Below are positions 7,951 to 17,125 of a DNA stretch of 64,000 bases, one piece after another. Origin of the DNA: F23-B02 sp963625655. Its GTDB lineage: Bacteria; Bacillota; Clostridia; Oscillospirales; Oscillospiraceae. A program made the translations under genes and the position numbers. The stretch lies in NCBI GenBank assembly GCA_963625655.1, contig CAVFTS010000004.1, positions 6,657 to 70,656 of the forward strand, in the 5' to 3' direction. Positions within the stretch are counted from its first letter, which is position 1. Each line of letters opens with the position of its first letter. Under the pieces are notes generated by a model that made no database searches, had not been told where the DNA came from, and was given only the letters and a program-made list of their open reading frames with translations.

Positions 7951-9225
7951 TCACGTGCCGGGCTTGCCGAGCAGACGGAACATATTCTTTTTGTAAGCCT
8001 CCACGCCGGGTTGATCGAAGGGGTTAACGCCGGACATATAGCCGGAAATGGCGCAGGCGACCTCGAAGAAGCATACGAGAGCGGCAAGACCCGCTTCGTC
8101 TCTCGACGGTACGCCGATGACGATATTCGGAACGCCGCCGGATATGTGGGCGGACTTCACCGCCTCGGCTGCGGTCGCACAAATGTCGCCGAGGTCCTTG
8201 CCCGCAAGATAGTTGAGCCCGTCGGGGTCACCCATCTCGAAGGGCAGCGGGAAGGCGTGCCGGGGCTTATCGAAGCTCACGACCGTTTCGATGAGCGTTC
8301 TCGGCCCGTCCTGAATATACTGACCCATGGAGTGCAGGTCGGCGGTAAGCTCGACGGAGGCGGGGTAGATTCCGATGCCGTTTTTGCCTTCGCTTTCGCC
8401 GTAAAGCTGCTTCCACCACTCCGCCATAAAGCGGAAGGACGGCTCGTAGCAGGCGAGTATTTCTATGCCTCTGCCCCTGCCGTAAAGGTGCTGCCTTGCG
8501 GCGGCGTACTGCCATGCGGGGTTTTCGGGCGAACGGAGATCGAGCGCTTTAAGCTCCTCGATCGCACGGTTTACGACCGTCTTTACGTCGATACCGGCGA
8601 CCGCCATGGGCAGAAGTCCGACCGCCGACAGGACGCTGTACCTGCCGCCGACGTCGTCGGGAACGACGAAGCATTCCCAGCCCTCGGCGTCCGCCATTGA
8701 CTTTAAAACTCCCTTTGCGGAGTCGGTTGTCGCAAAAATGTGCTTCTTTGCGGCGGTGCCGTACTTATCACGAAGCAGCTTCCTGAACACACGGAAGGCT
8801 ATTGCCGGCTCAAGCGTGGTGCCGGATTTCGAGATGACGTTCACGTCGAAATCACGGTCGCCGAGCTTTTCCATAATGTCGGTGAGCGCATCGGGGGAAA
8901 GTCCGTTTCCGGCAAAGAGGATCATGGGGTCGCCCTCCGAGGGAACGGGACGGAGAAGCTCGATGGCGCCCTTTGCGCCGAGATAGGAGCCGCCGATGCC
9001 GATGACGACGAGCGCCTTTGAGCGTGATCTTATTTTCTGAGCGGCGGCGAGGATGCTTTTAAGCTCGCCGTCCTTTATCCTTGCGGGAAGGTTGAGCCAG
9101 CCCGTAAATTCATTTCCCGCGCCGGTGCCGTCGACCAGATCTCTGTGAGCCTTGGCTGCGGCGGCGTAGTCCGGACCTGCCGGATCGAAGAACGCCGCAG
9201 CGCCCGATAAATCCACTCTGACCAT
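7951..9225 (-). CDS. pgi: glucose-6-phosphate isomerase
   Basis: Interconverts glucose 6-phosphate and fructose 6-phosphate in glycolysis. The 424 aa protein shows the phosphosugar-binding GIGGSYLGAKGAIELL near residue 75, VISKSGTTLEPAIAFR, and the family signature around YGESEGKNGIGIYPASVELT and HSMGQYIQDG. The C-terminal lysine helix GVEAYKKNMF is present. The length suits the short bacterial type. ATG 9225 has a GGAGGCAG-like ribosome-binding site, and a promoter is visible just upstream. Confidence 0.95.
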   Translation of the reverse strand: MVRVDLSGAAAFFDPAGPDYAAAAKAHRDLVDGTGAGNEFTGWLNLPARIKDGELKSILAAAQKIRSRSKALVVIGIGGSYLGAKGAIELLRPVPSEGDPMILFAGNGLSPDALTDIMEKLGDRDFDVNVISKSGTTLEPAIAFRVFRKLLRDKYGTAAKKHIFATTDSAKGVLKSMADAEGWECFVVPDDVGGRYSVLSAVGLLPMAVAGIDVKTVVNRAIEELKALDLRSPENPAWQYAAARQHLYGRGRGIEILACYEPSFRFMAEWWKQLYGESEGKNGIGIYPASVELTADLHSMGQYIQDGPRTLIETVVSFDKPRHAFPLPFEMGDPDGLNYLAGKDLGDICATAAEAVKSAHISGGVPNIVIGVPSRDEAGLAALVCFFEVACAISGYMSGVNPFDQPGVEAYKKNMFRLLGKPGT

Positions 9226-9256
9226 ATGCTGCCTCCATTGTTTTTGAATTGCGTTT

Positions 9257-9284
9257 ATTATACTCCTGTTTATCTAAAAATCAA
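9257..9284 (-). promoter_or_regulatory. promoter of pgi
   Basis: On the minus strand TTGATT (9279-9284) and TATAAT (9257-9262) have a 16 nt spacer, about 30 bp before the pgi start. Confidence 0.7.
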
Positions 9285-9355
9285 GTAAATTGCGGAGGCA
9301 ACGCTGTAAATACCCCATATTTAGTGCAAAAATACGCAAAAGGGTGCGAAGCTTG

Positions 9356-10501
9356 TCAGTTTCTGCCTAAAAGACTGCCGACGAGACTGAGGAAAATGTC
9401 CGAAAGCTCCATCCTCCGCACGTCGTGAGAGGCGACGAGAGGCACGCTGTACGCCTCCCGACCGTTTATCAGAACGCTCATGCTGCCGAGGCTGTCGCCC
9501 TTTTTGACGGGCGCCGCCACGGAGTCGGGAAGCTCAAGCTTATATTCGATATTGCCCGAATCCCGCTTCGATATGAGCGCCGCTTCGGGACCCGTGTACT
9601 CCGGCTGAACGCAGTCGCCCTTGCCCAGCTCGACGGAGACGGGAGGCAGGGCAGACCCCTGCCGCAGGGGACACAGAGTGTAGTTTGCGAAGGCGTAGTT
9701 TAAAAGCGCCTTTGCGTCGTTGTTTCTCGAATCGACGCTCTCGGCGTGCATGATGACCGCAATATACTCCACTCCGTCACGCATGGCGGTCGCAGACAGA
9801 CAGTACATAGCAAGCGAGGTAAAGCCGGTTTTAAGCCCGGTGCAGCCCTCGTAGTAGTAGACGAGCTTGTTGGTGTTTGAAAGCCCGAATTCGCCGTTGC
9901 GTATGGAGTCCATCCATATCGTGGTGTAGTCCTTTATGAGGTCGTGCCGTATAAGCTCTCTCGACATGAGCGCAATGTCGTATGCGCTCGTGTAATGCTC
10001 TCCGTCGTCGAAAAGCCCGGTGCAGTTTGTAAAGTGCGTGTTTTTCATTCCGAGCTCTTCGGCTCTCGCATTCATGCGCTCGACGAAGCTTTGCTCCGAG
10101 CTGCACAGATGCTCCGCCATCGCAACGGCACAGTCGTTTGCCGACACGACGGATATGCACTTGAGCATCTCGTGGACGCTCATCTTCTCACCCTCCTCAA
10201 GAAAAACGCAGCTTCCGCCGAAGGAGGCCGCTCTCTCGGATGCGATAACGGTGTCGTCGAGAGAAATGTCACCGTTTTCGATTGCCTCGACGATGAGCAG
10301 CATGGTCATCACCTTCGTGACGCTTGCGGGCGCCATGCGCTCGTGGGCGTTTTTCTCGTATATCACCTCGCCGCTTTGCTTTTCCATCAAAACGGCAGAC
10401 GGGGCTTTGATGTCTATTGCGTCGTCACGGAGCGTTTCGGGTGCGGCGGCGCCGCCGAGTAGCTGAAGCGCAGCCAGCAGTGTAAACAGCATTCTTTTCA
10501 T
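9356..10501 (-). CDS. D-alanyl-D-alanine carboxypeptidase (penicillin-binding protein, DacF-like)
   Basis: Trims the terminal D-Ala of peptidoglycan pentapeptides outside the membrane. The 381 aa protein has an N-terminal signal peptide (about 20 residues), the SxxK motif S60-V-T-K63, the SxN motif S120-A-N122 and the KTG triad at K224 in GLKTGFTS. These are the three active-site motifs of S11 peptidases. A C-terminal beta domain (PBP5_C-like) follows from about residue 285, ending in a hydrophobic helix that may serve as membrane anchor. In a spore former this could be a vegetative DacA or a sporulation DacF/DacB; the sequence alone does not decide. Confidence 0.92.
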   Translation of the reverse strand: MKRMLFTLLAALQLLGGAAAPETLRDDAIDIKAPSAVLMEKQSGEVIYEKNAHERMAPASVTKVMTMLLIVEAIENGDISLDDTVIASERAASFGGSCVFLEEGEKMSVHEMLKCISVVSANDCAVAMAEHLCSSEQSFVERMNARAEELGMKNTHFTNCTGLFDDGEHYTSAYDIALMSRELIRHDLIKDYTTIWMDSIRNGEFGLSNTNKLVYYYEGCTGLKTGFTSLAMYCLSATAMRDGVEYIAVIMHAESVDSRNNDAKALLNYAFANYTLCPLRQGSALPPVSVELGKGDCVQPEYTGPEAALISKRDSGNIEYKLELPDSVAAPVKKGDSLGSMSVLINGREAYSVPLVASHDVRRMELSDIFLSLVGSLLGRN

Positions 10502-10763
10502 GGCATATCCCTCCGAGACATACTATGTGTGGCGGGTATCGGATAATGCAGGTTGACAGAATTATGCTTTATTCGACACGGATGAATCGGACAACGATGA
10601 ACGCACAGTGAACAAAATCACTGCAAATACTGAGTTTTAAACATTTTCAACACAGTTTTCAACATACAAAGCTGCAAGTCGGCAACGGAAAATATGCACA
10701 TCAAGTTTACATAACGCATATACGGAATTATTATATTTATGCGAAAAATTCACAGAATAGTTA
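10502..10763. other. intergenic region without a recognisable gene
   Basis: AT-rich space between the divergent carboxypeptidase and AI-2E-family genes. I see no convincing ORF or structured RNA; it should hold the promoter of the minus-strand gene. Confidence 0.5.
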
Positions 10764-10792
10764 TTGACGTTATTTGACTGCGATAGTAAAAT
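10764..10792 (+). promoter_or_regulatory. promoter of the AI-2E-family gene
   Basis: TTGACG at 10764-10769, 17 nt spacer, TAAAAT at 10787-10792, followed 36 nt later by the start codon. Confidence 0.75.
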
Positions 10793-10828
10793 TAAAGGGC
10801 TAAGTACTACGTTGCAAGGGGGAAAGTG

Positions 10829-12154
10829 ATGAAGCGGCGTATTAAATCGAATACCCAGTACTTCCGCTGGGGTTTGACGGCGTTTATCGTCGTTGCCGCC
10901 AGCATACTGTTTTATTTCGGGCTGGACTATCTTGGCGATGTGTTCGGCATCCTGGGAGAGCTTCTCGGCATACTTACCCCCTTTGTGTGGGGCTTTGTAA
11001 TATCGTATCTGCTGCTGCCGTTTATGAACATATTCGAGAGCAAGCTCTTCAGCCCGCTCACGAAGAATCTCTACGAGTCGCACCCGAAGATGAAGCGGCG
11101 CAAAAAGCTGGCGAGGGGACTTTCGGTATTTCTTTCGGAAATACTTATGATATTGCTCATTTCGGCTTTGCTGTATCTTGTAATACCGCAGCTGTATGCC
11201 AGCATCGAAAGCATAGTCACCGCAGCGCCGGACTATCTCACGAAGGCGTATACAAAGCTTGACAAGCTGCTTGAAAACCACCCCGAAATGGACAAGTACG
11301 CAGAGGCGATATTCGGTAACCTGAACAACACGCTCATAAAATGGGCGCAGAATACCGTTCTGCCGAATATGGACACCATCATTGCGGACGTGACGAGCGG
11401 CGTTTACAGCGTCGTCATTGCCATCTACAATGTCGTCATCGGCATGATCGTCTCCATATATGTATTGTATAACAAGGAGTCCGTCCGCACCCATTTCAAG
11501 AAGTTCCTGTACTGTGTCTGCAAGCCGAAAAACGCAAAGCGTGTAAACTCCGTTTTGAAGTTCACGGATCAGACCTTCCGCAACTTTATCACGGGTCAGC
11601 TCACCGACGCACTTATAGTCGGCGTTCTGTGCTTCATCGGGTGCAGCATACTGAAGATACCCTATGCGCTGCTCATTGCCGTGGTCGTCGGCGCAACGAA
11701 CGTCATTCCGTTCTTCGGGCCGTTCATCGGCGGTATACCGTCGGGACTTTTGGTGCTTATGGTCGATCCCTTCAAGTGCCTTATATTCGTCATATTCATC
11801 GTTGCTCTCCAGCAGGTCGACGGCAATATCATCTGCCCCAAAATAATGGGCGGCTCCGTTGGCATAAACGGCTTCTGGGTAATGTTTGCGATCATCCTCG
11901 GCGGCGGACTGTTCGGCTTCTGGGGCATGCTTTTGGGCGTTCCCGTGTTCGTGGTCATATACACCGGCATCAAGACGCTCATAGAGCGCAGGCTCCGTAA
12001 GCGCAATCTGCCCGATGACGACGCAAGCTACGAGGACTTGGACTATATAGAACCGCAAACGGGCGAGCTTGTGAAGATCCCGCCCATCGTCGTAACGGCG
12101 GAGGATCCGAAGTCTGAGGAATCGGAAATCGAAGACGCACAGGAAGACAAATAG
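10829..12154 (+). CDS. AI-2E family transporter (PerM/YtvI-like permease)
   Basis: A 441 aa polytopic membrane protein of the AI-2E/PerM family. It has paired N-terminal helices (residues ~15-75), a central amphipathic region (TRAVE-like) rich in charged residues, and the conserved C-terminal helices with IPFFGPFIGGIPSGLL and QQVDGNIICPKIMGGSVGINGFWVM, the family signature. The last ~50 residues are an acidic cytoplasmic tail. Members export diverse small molecules or sodium, and the AI-2 role is not general. ATG 10829 follows AAGGGGG at proper spacing. Confidence 0.9.
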   Translation: MKRRIKSNTQYFRWGLTAFIVVAASILFYFGLDYLGDVFGILGELLGILTPFVWGFVISYLLLPFMNIFESKLFSPLTKNLYESHPKMKRRKKLARGLSVFLSEILMILLISALLYLVIPQLYASIESIVTAAPDYLTKAYTKLDKLLENHPEMDKYAEAIFGNLNNTLIKWAQNTVLPNMDTIIADVTSGVYSVVIAIYNVVIGMIVSIYVLYNKESVRTHFKKFLYCVCKPKNAKRVNSVLKFTDQTFRNFITGQLTDALIVGVLCFIGCSILKIPYALLIAVVVGATNVIPFFGPFIGGIPSGLLVLMVDPFKCLIFVIFIVALQQVDGNIICPKIMGGSVGINGFWVMFAIILGGGLFGFWGMLLGVPVFVVIYTGIKTLIERRLRKRNLPDDDASYEDLDYIEPQTGELVKIPPIVVTAEDPKSEESEIEDAQEDK

Positions 12155-12160
12155 CGAAAA

Positions 12161-12204
12161 TAAGGAAAAAACGCTTTCGGTTTTTCGAAAGCGTTTTTTC
12201 CTTA
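12161..12204. terminator. bidirectional terminator
   Basis: A perfect 19 bp stem (12161-12179 with 12186-12204) has A-rich and T-rich flanks on both sides. It separates the convergent AI-2E-family and cysteine desulfurase genes. Confidence 0.9.
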
Positions 12205-12220
12205 TCAGAATTATCAGAAT

Positions 12221-13351
12221 TTATCTGTGCGCAAGGGTCTGCGACGCACGGAGCAGGGAAGCGCAGAGCGCATCTGCGTCCTCTTTTGTGTTGTAGCGTG
12301 AAAAGCTTATGCGCAGAGCGCCGTCAATGACCTTTGCGGGAAGCCCGATCGCTTCGAGAACATGGCTCCTTGCGCCTTTCTTGCAGGCGGAGCTGCGGGA
12401 GACGAATATCCCGTCCGCCTCAAGGAAGTTCATCAGCACCTCGCTGCGCCAGCCGGGGAGCGACACACTGAGTATGTGCGGTGCGCCGCCGCCGATGAGG
12501 ACGAGCTGCGGTATGAGCGACGTGAGCTTTTCGGCGGTGTAAGTCCGAAGCTCCAAAAGCTGCTCCTGCGTCTCGGCAAAGCGACCGTGTGCGATCTCCG
12601 CCGCCGTGCCGAAGGCGGCTATCTGCGGCATCGCCTCGGTGCCTGCACGCAGACCGCTCTCCTGCGCTCCGCCGAGTATATAGGGCTTGATTTTCACCCC
12701 GCTTTTGATATACAATGCGCCTATGCCCTTGGGTGCGTGGATCTTGTGACCGCTTATCGAGATCATGTCCGCACCGCAGCCCTTTGCGGTGAAGGGCAAC
12801 TTCATAAAAGCCTGCACCGCATCCGTGTGCAGAAGTGCGCATGAACCCCGCTCGTCGAGCAGACGGCGCATTGCGGCGATGTCCGTTATGCCGCCCGTCT
12901 CGTTGTTGACGGTCATAAGGCTCACAAGCACGGTGTCGGGGCGCAGAGCCTCGGCAAGCGCCGAGACGCTTATGCTGCCGTCGGCTTCGGGCGCAAGGCG
13001 GGTGACCTCAAAGCCCCGGCGCTCAAGCTCCGAGAGGGACTTTCTCACCGCATCATGCTCCACGAGCGAACTTATAACGTGCCTTCCTCGGTGCTTCATT
13101 GCCTCGGCTCCGCAAAGGATAGCCCAATTGTCGCTTTCAGAGCCGCAGGAGGTAAAGAAAAGCTCCGACGGCTTGCAGCCGAGGGCGGAGGCAACCTGCC
13201 CCCTTGCCTTTGTCAGAACGGCTGCCGCCTCACGTCCCTTGGTGTGGGTCGAGCTGGGGTTGCCGTAAAACGATGTCATGGTTTCAAACGCCGTCTTTGC
13301 CGCTTCGTCACAGACTCTGGTGGTGGCGGCGTTGTCAAGATAGATTTCCAT
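12221..13351 (-). CDS. cysteine desulfurase (NifS/IscS type)
   Basis: PLP enzyme that takes sulfur from cysteine for Fe-S clusters or tRNA thiolation. The 376 aa protein has the PLP lysine in SISGHKIHAPKG, the histidine in SLVEHDAVRKSL, and the catalytic cysteine loop SRSSACKKGARSHVL. The short cysteine loop fits group I NifS-like enzymes. It starts only 26 bp from the start of the divergent mtaB gene, a radical-SAM methylthiotransferase that needs Fe-S clusters and sulfur, so the pairing makes functional sense (inference). Confidence 0.92.
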   Translation of the reverse strand: MEIYLDNAATTRVCDEAAKTAFETMTSFYGNPSSTHTKGREAAAVLTKARGQVASALGCKPSELFFTSCGSESDNWAILCGAEAMKHRGRHVISSLVEHDAVRKSLSELERRGFEVTRLAPEADGSISVSALAEALRPDTVLVSLMTVNNETGGITDIAAMRRLLDERGSCALLHTDAVQAFMKLPFTAKGCGADMISISGHKIHAPKGIGALYIKSGVKIKPYILGGAQESGLRAGTEAMPQIAAFGTAAEIAHGRFAETQEQLLELRTYTAEKLTSLIPQLVLIGGGAPHILSVSLPGWRSEVLMNFLEADGIFVSRSSACKKGARSHVLEAIGLPAKVIDGALRISFSRYNTKEDADALCASLLRASQTLAHR

Positions 13352-13356
13352 TTTGT

Positions 13357-13368
13357 ACTCCTTAGGAG
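13357..13368. promoter_or_regulatory. near-palindromic shared ribosome-binding site of two divergent genes
   Basis: The sequence ACTCCTTAGGAG gives AAGGAGT 5 nt before the minus-strand desulfurase ATG and TAGGAG 9 nt before the plus-strand mtaB ATG. Both genes therefore take their Shine-Dalgarno from the same 12 bp. Confidence 0.7.
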
Positions 13369-13377
13369 AGATTTACG

Positions 13378-14664
13378 ATGAAATACATTATATACACTTT
13401 GGGCTGCAAGGTCAACCAGTACGAAACTCAGGCGATGGAAACGCTGCTCTGTGAACACGGTCATACGCAGGCGGCGGAGGGCGAGACTGCCGATGCCGTC
13501 ATCGTGAACACCTGTGCCGTGACCGCAGAGGCGGGGCGCAAGTCGAGACAGGCGATAAACCGCCTGCGTGAGGAGAACCCCGGTGCGGTCGTTGCGGTGT
13601 CCGGCTGCTACTCGCAGCTCAGCCCCGACACCGCCGCAAAGCTCGGTGCGGACGTCATTTTCGGCACCGGCGACAGGGTGAAGCTCGTCTATGCCATAGA
13701 GAGAGCCTTCGCCGAGGGCGCATCGGAGCGCTGCGTCGATAAGCCCTTTGAGCGGCGTGTGTTCGAGGAGCTGCCTGCGGGAGCCGCCGAGGGCAGAACG
13801 AGAGCACTGCTCAAAATTCAGGACGGCTGCGTAAACTTCTGCACCTACTGCATAATCCCGTACACGAGAGGGCGTCTCAGAAGTCTGCCCGTTGCCGACG
13901 CAGCAGCCGCTGCCGCAAAGCTTTGCGCGGAGGGATACAGGGAGCTTGTGCTGACGGGCATCGAGATCGCCTCCTACGGCGTCGACCTTGAGGGGAAACC
14001 GAACCTTGCCGACGTTGTGTGCGCAATTGCGGCGGCGGCGCCCGATATGCGGCTGCGGCTCGGCTCGCTTGAGCCGACGGTCATAACCGAGGACTTCTGC
14101 CGCCGCCTTGCGTCGCTCGGAACGGTGTGCCGGCACTTCCACCTTTCGCTGCAATCCGGCTGCGACAGGACGCTTAAAAATATGAACCGCAAATACGATA
14201 CCGCAAGCTTTTTCGAGAAAACGGAGCTGCTGCGGAAATACTTCCCCGACTGCGGGATAACCTGCGACATTATCGTGGGCTTCCCCGGCGAAAGCGACGA
14301 GGATCAGCGCACGACGCTTGATTTTATTGAAAAGGTCGGATTTTCCGACGCTCACATTTTCCCGTACTCACGCAGACCCGGCACCCCGGCGGATAAGATG
14401 GACGGACAGATAGACAGAAGCACCAAGGCGAGACGCTCACGGGAGGCCAGAGCCGTTGCAGCCGAGGCTCGCCGCCGCTGCCTTGAGTCCTGCGTCGGAA
14501 AAACGCTCCCCGTGCTGTTTGAAACGAAGGACGGCGATAAGTGGCAGGGTCACAGCGACACCTACTTTTCGGTGGAGGCAAAGGGCGAGGGCCTGCGGGG
14601 ATTGGTCAAAAACGTCAAAATCACGGGCGTTTCCGGGGAAATACTCGTAGGAGAGATAAGTTGA
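13378..14664 (+). CDS. mtaB: tRNA t6A37 methylthiotransferase MtaB
   Basis: Radical-SAM enzyme converting t6A37 to ms2t6A37 in ANN-decoding tRNAs. The 428 aa protein has the N-terminal UPF0004 domain with three cluster cysteines (LGCKVNQ, NTCAVT, SGCYSQL), the radical-SAM motif CVNFCTYC followed by IIPYTRG, and a C-terminal TRAM-like region from about residue 370. The sequence LTGIEIASYGVDL and the SLQSGCDRTLKNMNRKYDT segment fit the MtaB branch better than MiaB or RimO. It may share regulation with the divergent cysteine desulfurase. Confidence 0.92.
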   Translation: MKYIIYTLGCKVNQYETQAMETLLCEHGHTQAAEGETADAVIVNTCAVTAEAGRKSRQAINRLREENPGAVVAVSGCYSQLSPDTAAKLGADVIFGTGDRVKLVYAIERAFAEGASERCVDKPFERRVFEELPAGAAEGRTRALLKIQDGCVNFCTYCIIPYTRGRLRSLPVADAAAAAAKLCAEGYRELVLTGIEIASYGVDLEGKPNLADVVCAIAAAAPDMRLRLGSLEPTVITEDFCRRLASLGTVCRHFHLSLQSGCDRTLKNMNRKYDTASFFEKTELLRKYFPDCGITCDIIVGFPGESDEDQRTTLDFIEKVGFSDAHIFPYSRRPGTPADKMDGQIDRSTKARRSREARAVAAEARRRCLESCVGKTLPVLFETKDGDKWQGHSDTYFSVEAKGEGLRGLVKNVKITGVSGEILVGEIS

Positions 14665-14689
14665 CGTGCGCCCGCATCGGTATTATAAT
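14661..14689 (+). promoter_or_regulatory. promoter of serC-serA
   Basis: TTGACG at 14661-14666 overlaps the mtaB stop codon. After 17 nt comes a perfect TATAAT at 14684-14689. Confidence 0.8.
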
Positions 14690-14732
14690 TTAATGTGTTA
14701 ATACGACAAAGAATGCCGAAGAAGGTGAAACG

Positions 14733-15815
14733 ATGTTTTCGGAGAGAGTCTATAATTTTGCGGCAGGTCCCTCGATCATGCCGGAGCAGGTGCTGCATAG
14801 CGCCGGGAGCGAGATAATGAATTACGGTGGCAGCGGTATGTCCGTCATGGAGATGAGCCACCGCAGCGCCTGCTTTGCAGAGATCTTCAATGATGCGAAG
14901 TCACGGCTCAAGGCGCTTTTAAAGGTACCGGACAGCCACGAGATACTGCTGCTTCAGGGCGGCGCAACGCTTCAGTTTGCCGCAATACCCATGAATCTTA
15001 TGGGGCAGGGAGGCACTGCGGATTACGCCGTGACGGGGAACTTCTCCCGCCTTGCCGCCGAGGAAGCGAAAAAGTACGGCAATGTCCGCATCGCCTGCGA
15101 CAGCACCCCCTTCGGTCACGACCGCATACCCGATACGGTGAATGAGACCGAGGGCGCAAGCTACTTCTACTACTGCGCCAACAACACAATCTACGGCACC
15201 GAGTGGCAGACGGTACCCGACGTTAAGGCGACGCTTGTGTGCGATATGTCCTCGGACATTCTCTCCAAGCCCGTGGACGTTTCACGCTATGGACTCATAT
15301 ACGCCGGAGCGCAGAAGAACATGGCTCCTGCGGGGCTTACGGTGCTTATACTTGACCGCAGTCTTGCGGGGAAGGCGCTGCCGATAACGCCGAAGGTCAT
15401 GGACTACAAGGTGCTGATAGATAAGGACTCCATGCTGAACACACCGCCGTGCTGGTGCATATATATGCTCGGCAAGGTGCTGCGCTGGGTGGAGGACATG
15501 GGCGGACTTGCCGCAATGGAGAAGCGCAAAAGACTCAGAGCGGGGCTGCTGTACGACTATCTTGACGAGAGCAGGCTTTTTATCCCCCATGCGCAGAAGG
15601 ACTCTCGCAGTGACATGAACGTCACCTTCCGCACGGGAGACCCCGCACTTGACGAGGAATTTGTTAAAGGCGCTGCGGCGAACGGACTTTTAAACCTCCG
15701 GGGACACAGACTCACCGGCGGCATGAGAGCTTCGCTCTATAACGCAATGCCGATAGAGGGCGTGCAGGCGCTCGTTGCTTATATGAAAGATTTTGAGGTG
15801 GAACACCGTGTTTAA
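14733..15815 (+). CDS. serC: phosphoserine aminotransferase
   Basis: PLP enzyme converting 3-phosphohydroxypyruvate to phosphoserine. The 360 aa protein opens with VYNFAAGPSIMPEQVL, contains the PLP-lysine region YGLIYAGAQKNMAPAGLTV near residue 195, and ends with HRLTGGMRASLYNAMPIEGV, all SerC signatures. Its stop overlaps the serA start by 8 bp. It is in the order serC-serA common in clostridia. No phosphoserine phosphatase gene is visible in the cluster. Confidence 0.95.
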   Translation: MFSERVYNFAAGPSIMPEQVLHSAGSEIMNYGGSGMSVMEMSHRSACFAEIFNDAKSRLKALLKVPDSHEILLLQGGATLQFAAIPMNLMGQGGTADYAVTGNFSRLAAEEAKKYGNVRIACDSTPFGHDRIPDTVNETEGASYFYYCANNTIYGTEWQTVPDVKATLVCDMSSDILSKPVDVSRYGLIYAGAQKNMAPAGLTVLILDRSLAGKALPITPKVMDYKVLIDKDSMLNTPPCWCIYMLGKVLRWVEDMGGLAAMEKRKRLRAGLLYDYLDESRLFIPHAQKDSRSDMNVTFRTGDPALDEEFVKGAAANGLLNLRGHRLTGGMRASLYNAMPIEGVQALVAYMKDFEVEHRV

Positions 15816-16971
15816 AATAAAGACCATAAACAATATATCGCCCGTGGGACTCGATAAGCTCGTCCGGCTCGGCTGCATGGTATCGCCCGATGCCGAGAGC
15901 CCGCAGGGCATCATAGTTCGCAGTGCGGATATGCACGGCTTCGAGCCGAACCCGGAGCTTATAGGTATCGCCAGAGCGGGAGCCGGATATAACAACATCC
16001 CCGTGGAAAGAATGGCGGAGCTGGGAATATGCGTCTTTAACAGCCCCGGCGCAAACGCCGAGGCGGTAAAGGAGCAGAGCGTCTGCTCGCTCGTCATGGC
16101 ATCGAGGGACGTTCTCGGTGCTGCCGAGTGGGTAAAGAGCATTTCCGACAGAGGAGGCGAGATACCCGCTCTCGTCGAAAAGGGCAAGTCCGCATTTTCG
16201 GGTCCAGAACTTATGGGCAAGACCATCGGCGTTCTGGGACTGGGCGCCACGGGTGCGCTCGTCGCCAACGTCTGCCTTGCAATGGACATGACCGTCATAG
16301 GCTACGACCCCTTCATGTCGGTGGATGCGGCATGGCGTCTGTCGAAGGACGTTGACAGGGCGGAGGACATCGGCGAGATATTCAGAAACAGCGATTATAT
16401 CAGCATAAACATCCCCTACAACGAGGATACGCATCACCTCGTCGACGAAAAGGCCTTTTTGATGATGAAGCCCGGTGTGCGTATAATAAACGAGTCGAGA
16501 GCGGAGGTCGTCGATGACGATGCGATGCTCCGTGCGCTTGAGAGCGGCGTTGTTGCGAAGTACGTCACCGACTTTCCGAACGAAAAGATCCTCGGCGGCA
16601 AAAACGTCATTGCGCTGCCGCACCTCGGCGCCTGCACCCCGGAGAGCGAGGACAGGTGTGCGGAGATGGCGGCAAAGCAGCTGTACGATTATCTGAAAAA
16701 CGGCAACATTACAAACTCCGTCAATCTGCCGAACGCAAAGCTTGAGCGCATGGGCATGTGCCGACTGTGCGTCATACACCGCAATGTGCCGGGTATGATA
16801 AACCGTATACTCGATTTCGTTACCGAGAGGAACATCAACGTCGAGCATATGATAAACAAGCCGAGAGGCGGCTATGCTTACACGATGATAGACCTCGGCG
16901 ACAGAATAGACGAGGACATGGCAAGCAGCATACGGAGCATGGACGACGTGCTGAGAGTCAGAGTGCTGTGA
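15808..16971 (+). CDS. serA: D-3-phosphoglycerate dehydrogenase
   Basis: First enzyme of serine synthesis, 387 aa. The NAD-binding Rossmann motif is GVLGLGATGALVANVCLAMDM near residue 142, and the substrate region RAGAGYNNIPVERM lies near residue 52. A C-terminal ACT domain begins near residue 315 (GMCRLCVIHRNVPGMINRIL), probably for serine feedback. The intervening ASB domain of long SerA forms is absent, so this is the short ACT-containing type. GTG 15808 is chosen because GAGGTGG lies 7 nt upstream; the next upstream candidate is a TTG inside the Shine-Dalgarno region. Confidence 0.93.
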   Translation: MFKIKTINNISPVGLDKLVRLGCMVSPDAESPQGIIVRSADMHGFEPNPELIGIARAGAGYNNIPVERMAELGICVFNSPGANAEAVKEQSVCSLVMASRDVLGAAEWVKSISDRGGEIPALVEKGKSAFSGPELMGKTIGVLGLGATGALVANVCLAMDMTVIGYDPFMSVDAAWRLSKDVDRAEDIGEIFRNSDYISINIPYNEDTHHLVDEKAFLMMKPGVRIINESRAEVVDDDAMLRALESGVVAKYVTDFPNEKILGGKNVIALPHLGACTPESEDRCAEMAAKQLYDYLKNGNITNSVNLPNAKLERMGMCRLCVIHRNVPGMINRILDFVTERNINVEHMINKPRGGYAYTMIDLGDRIDEDMASSIRSMDDVLRVRVL

Positions 16972-16984
16972 AAAAAGAGGATGC

Positions 16985-17016
16985 AAAAAAGAGGATGCCG
17001 ATGCATCCTCTTTTTT
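16985..17016 (+). terminator. terminator after serA
   Basis: A 14 bp stem AAAAAAGAGGATGC / GCATCCTCTTTTTT with a 4 nt loop. It closes the serC-serA operon. Confidence 0.9.
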
Positions 17017-17125
17017 CTGTAAACTTTATATTAACTGCACCCGAAAACGGAAATTGTGTGATATAATCAAACATTACAGAATGTCGGCGAAAAGCGTCGG
17101 CACAGACCTCAAGGAGGGAGCCTTT

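Noticed and set aside
10637..12058. 473-codon antisense ORF
   Set aside because: Lies opposite the AI-2E-family gene, has a low-complexity Tyr/His/Arg-rich product and no ribosome-binding site; it comes from the codon bias of the sense gene.
15712..16986. 424-codon antisense ORF
   Set aside because: Shadow of serA; no known domain and no start signal.
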